From positions 1-41,461 of the IMG/VR virus record IMGVR_UViG_3300044655_000769: DNA of 41,461 nucleotides. The stretch is one strand, 5' to 3'. The position numbers and the translations under genes are program-made. The notes beneath the pieces were generated by a model that ran no database searches, had not been told where the DNA came from, and worked only from the letters and a program-made list of their open reading frames with translations. The stretch is from a virus. Below, piece after piece: positions 39,701 through 41,461 of the stretch (the stretch's first letter is position 1; the number at the start of each line of letters is the position of its first letter).

Positions 39701-41461
39701 ATAACTTTGTAAACGCTGTTTCACTCGGAATTCTGTTGTTGATTGATCTAATTCTAACACATATACTGCGCCCTGATCTTGATAATTTACATCTGATCTA
39801 GGACTAGAAACTACTAGTGTATTTCCATTGGCATCTAAATCCATAGCAAATCCAAACTGATCCCCAGTACTAATCACTAACCCAGAATCTATGTCGGTGA
39901 ACGACGACAGTGTGCCAGCATTGATCATTTGAACAAATTCATAGGAATCGTATGCAGTTTTTTTATATACAAAAATCTTACCGCTAGGTGTAGTAGTGCT
40001 GTCTCCTACCTGATGCCAATTAACACTAGCAGATGGATCTTCATTATAACTGCGATATGTGCTGTCTGTACTGTCAAATGTGTCACCTAATTGATAATAT
40101 TGATATGCTGTGCCAGGTGATCCTTGAAATCTTACAGTCTCTCCTTCGACATATTCAACGTCTGGTCTCCATAATCCTCGATAGTTTGCAAAATATTGTC
40201 CATCGCTGTTTGGGGCACCTATAACTAAAATATTTCCATCGCCACTCATGGCCATAGAAAACCCAAACTGATCTCCTTGCTTGACTAGTTCTGCTTTCTG
40301 AGTGTTGGTTAACAGTCCAGTGGTTGTAAACTCCTGTGTGGAACCATCATCTTCCACAGAGATATTTGTTGGTAGAGAGCAGTGTGTTGATATGTCGCTG
40401 ACTTTGAGCCAATTTTGTGAATCGAGAGTGATGGTGCTGCCATCCGAGGTTGATCCGTCTAGACTCTGCCATAAATTGCCACGTGCTGTTTCTAAGATGG
40501 GATCTTGCGCTGCTTGCCATACTATATCATCTTGCTTGTAGGAATCAGATAGGTTGTATATGCCTTTATACAAAGGGTTTTCCATATGTGTCCACTCTGT
40601 TCCTGTGCGCTTGATGAGATATACCCTGCCTGTGTTGTTATAAGATCCCACAGCAGATACTGCCAAATAATATTCAGATCCGTTTACACCGATGACAATT
40701 TCAGAACCAAATTTTTCATTGTCTGCAGGTCTCGGTGACACGAATGCTGTGACATTAACATATCTTCCGCTGACAAATTCATAGACCGCAACCATGCCCT
40801 GCTGATAGTATCCAAAATTTCCTGCTGTTGTCTGTGCAGGAATGACAGTGGAATGTGGCATCCAGTCATCTGAATTTATAGCTATTTCTGAACTTCCATC
40901 AGTAGCCGCTGTGTTGGCGTTCAGAGCTCTATATAATCTACCGCCATATACGACAATATCGTCCTGTGCATAAAACACATCCACGGCCCACTCGCCTCGA
41001 TATCTACTAGTTACTCCGCTGGCTGTGGGAGCACCTATTACAAGATATTTGCCGTCCGGACTAACTGCCATTTTTTCGCCAAACGATCCCAATGCTGTTT
41101 CAAAGAAACCTACCGGCGGTGCTATGATCTGTTTTAACGAAAGACCGTTATCTGTTTCTACATACACATTTACAAAACCCGACTGAGGTATGGCAACAAT
41201 TGTGTGCTTATTAGTATTGTCATATATAACCTTAGTGCCTAACCCTAACGGATTAGATATACCAGCACCGTCTATATTTTTTGCTGAATAAGTTTTATTC
41301 TTTTCAATAACTTCCCATTGATCATTTCTATTGTTATCAACAAAGACCAAAGATTTATTTTTTAGTAGTGCTGCAGACCGTTGATCTATACTAGAATAAT
41401 CAAAAAATCTTGATGGAGTTAACAACTGTAAATTAGCTGTGGTGCTAGTGTCTATCTCAGG
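33779..41461 (-). CDS. Giant virion structural protein, N-terminus outside window (2,560+ aa)
   Basis: The frame stays open to the window edge (upstream residues read PEIDTSTTANLQ), so the true start is outside; residue numbers count from the edge. Propeller-type repeats of FG-GAP style occur at about 128 (SPDGKYLVIGAPTASG), 248, 391 (GDQFGFSMAMSGDGNILVIG), 531, 591 and 669. Between them are three W/Y-rich modules resembling CBM5/12 carbohydrate-binding domains (about 154-201, 297-352, 427-486). From about 1,500 on, the chain has repeated beta-sandwich-like units (for example QTFIAGGSSAVFFLNYAPT). The C-terminus ends RVTVLRRLGQTWYTRGD. Size, order before the fibres and strand suggest a baseplate- or tail-associated adhesin. 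Confidence 0.85.
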   Translation of the reverse strand, partial: PEIDTSTTANLQLLTPSRFFDYSSIDQRSAALLKNKSLVFVDNNRNDQWEVIEKNKTYSAKNIDGAGISNPLGLGTKVIYDNTNKHTIVAIPQSGFVNVYVETDNGLSLKQIIAPPVGFFETALGSFGEKMAVSPDGKYLVIGAPTASGVTSRYRGEWAVDVFYAQDDIVVYGGRLYRALNANTAATDGSSEIAINSDDWMPHSTVIPAQTTAGNFGYYQQGMVAVYEFVSGRYVNVTAFVSPRPADNEKFGSEIVIGVNGSEYYLAVSAVGSYNNTGRVYLIKRTGTEWTHMENPLYKGIYNLSDSYKQDDIVWQAAQDPILETARGNLWQSLDGSTSDGSTITLDSQNWLKVSDISTHCSLPTNISVEDDGSTQEFTTTGLLTNTQKAELVKQGDQFGFSMAMSGDGNILVIGAPNSDGQYFANYRGLWRPDVEYVEGETVRFQGSPGTAYQYYQLGDTFDSTDSTYRSYNEDPSASVNWHQVGDSTTTPSGKIFVYKKTAYDSYEFVQMINAGTLSSFTDIDSGLVISTGDQFGFAMDLDANGNTLVVSSPRSDVNYQDQGAVYVLELDQSTTEFRVKQRLQSYEIYADEYFGFAVSVSPDSSKIAVGARNTKTPFSINFDLLEGTTFDNARTRFYIDQGFTGGVYVFDNKDQIFFLTEKLDSDLQTDESFGHSIDCIGSKILVGSPYYKNTSTKAYQGIARLFTASADASWTVLTSQRPLVDLRKIKKIELYDNVNNVKIQDIDFVDAARGKILNIAEQEIKYKTPYDPAVYSVGTDEVVVDTTINWLEKNVGKLWWNTSTAKFQYAEQKDSAYKTGNWNQQVLGSSIDVYEWVETVLLPNEWAALADTNAGLAQGVSGQPLYPNNDVYSVKFFFSPTTGLVSETLYYYWVRSKAVTPSNMPDRTKSAAEVAGLIANPAGSNLAFVALIESNKFLTYNFKTIMQSDTALLNLQINNSLESPRPIHNEYQLLTEGVADNLPSPKLENKWIDSLVGSDIAGNKIPDIDLPAKQKYGIQYRPRQTMFVDRLLALQIVIEYINDILLNETFAEIIEYTNLNKVDTAPSDKLNLYDIAVDTEIDLQTVGTTNTKRAVLRGNLINGELDTIDIIDPGYGYKPKELFDQEQPGIYIGPPVIITGDGLNATAVCHIDGQGRVIAVVVTNRGKKYSVIKVEVRYFSVLVNNDATLNNFWSIYSWDDLRKTYFRSRSQAFDTTAYWNKVDWVRPGYSDNLRVVKEYSNIYEVIDSLVMIGDIIKVKEYAAGGWAKFQKTQEIGQTFLDKYLLVGRQNGTIQINSSLYDTGVTGVGFDNTQPFDTTTYDIENSQELRNIFAAVKENIFVGDYAVEWNKLFFASIRHVFSEQQYVDWVFKTSFLNATHNIGTLASPPNYKNDNLSSYQEYINEVKPFRTTVREYISRYDQPETYASSAVDFDLPPSYSIFDGRANPVNASSTEISQYPWKWWADNKGYAVTAIEVYQQGTEYLTPPRVLIEGDGIGATARAFISNGRVSGIQMLTQGSGYLKAPTVTLVGGNPSTAVQAKATAIIGNSQVRMFDVALKFDRLSANGIYENFSQTQTFIAGGSSAVFFLNYAPTNDKTRIKVTRKISATQKTQVVLASDYQISLYYQPTGGYNLLRGKLTFNTAPTINDEITVIYDKNILLLDAVNRIEKSYNPKTGMIGKELNQLMTGIDFGGVRIQGTTFDVTGGWDALPWFTDSWDSVELSSDYYHVADGSTVSVTLPYIPAAGQQINIYIKRKNTNITVRVDDENYSSAQDSSTGVNPAAEMPTFVGDGVNAVVLIGPYLSTQDGDILIFRPIDSDGSVVITDDNILDTKLSGGSLSAISSAYATATGATAEEIAITGGKFIDKDNIPAPEENIPGQVIDSVSIKVYNNKTSGAAALQSKITISNGQDTVFAIGQTVLENSSVFVYVDNTAKALNQHYTIDRSAATVNFISAPAIGELVEILSIGIGGLGILDYQSYIADGTTGLFLTNAGYDVTSGVFVTLNGSRVDVGFRNSTDIIDAVGKTLVEFAIKPQAGDVIKIVCLAASLDVDSLGLSLVNVNTQTFYYEGSTRSFDLNGFSELARGSALSSVIVEVNGQLLNGPDTDYVTYDGTNNQFILGVDPFESGGSILPSNLRVYINDDPSTFVIDYTFNGPTKELIIKPEKLSVGDKIKIENDLNAQYFIQGNNVIIDSGFDFGFPGDSTISDSTYPAINVTWFGEYPSMDIIQDETKGGKVNYQLSRSPISASYVWVYLNGIRLQQEKDYFVSLPRAVVYLNVTTTLDDTVKIITFGNDIFKLPSAYEIHKDMLNVYHFNRFSKASCKLVKPLRYFDTTIEVSDASLLGQPIVSRNLPGTIFIDGERIEYMLKTGNVLGQLRRGVQGTSIAETYATNTVVADVSYSETIPYNETQQRIDFTSDGSTLLIGPLDFTPVKSSRSGLWYRKSIPLTYGPCDQLEVFAAGRRLKKDPQDVYTETNGAASPDADQTQEAEFSVDGVSQQIRLTAALPAGTRVTVLRRLGQTWYTRGDTTAADGVSLIDSVTSVARFIVEKTTDIPE

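Overview
The window reads as part of the genome of a T4-like myovirus, most probably a marine one (cyanophage or pelagiphage-like), although the host cannot be read from the sequence. The evidence is a T4-type RNase H/5' nuclease, exact T4 late-promoter octamers (TATAAATA) ahead of genes on both strands, a short-tail-fibre type collar protein, a set of paralogous tail-fibre proteins, a very large virion protein, AT-rich composition and near-continuous coding with overlapping genes. No stretch over 300 bases lacks a gene. I saw no tRNA, rRNA, CRISPR array, integrase or insertion sequence.

Region 1 (1-6055, + strand). A partial HIT-family protein is followed by small phage proteins, a QueE-like radical SAM enzyme with a split cysteine motif, the RNase H, and a run of short conserved-looking genes. 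Two late promoters (3863 and 4591) drive the later part of this block.

Region 2 (6056-23222, - strand). Sixteen genes lie head to tail, almost all overlapping, behind one late promoter at 23250-23257. Read in the direction of transcription they are: a small unknown protein, two GT8-like glycosyltransferases, an unknown protein, two GT-A-like proteins (one a 767-residue protein of tandem modules), two large twitch-type radical SAM proteins, an SGNH protein, a further twitch radical SAM protein, a SPASM radical SAM protein, another twitch radical SAM protein, a second SGNH protein, a GT9-like protein, a class I methyltransferase, and a B12-domain-type radical SAM protein. This is the most unusual part of the window. 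It looks like a late-expressed modification island for sugars and/or peptides. A long hairpin spans the abutting stop codons where regions 1 and 2 converge.

Region 3 (23282-41461, - strand). This is a virion adsorption module. In transcription order it has a giant structural protein of more than 2,560 residues (5' end outside the window) with propeller-like and carbohydrate-binding-like modules, a 216-residue structural-type protein, a collar-domain fibre, three more fibres sharing its N-terminal domain, and two paralogous structural-type proteins. Late promoters at 33776 and 27011 sit within this block.

Regions 2 and 3 share strand and promoter class, so the modification enzymes should be made together with tail proteins. 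Decorating virion proteins or the infected cell's surface late in infection is therefore a reasonable but untested hypothesis.
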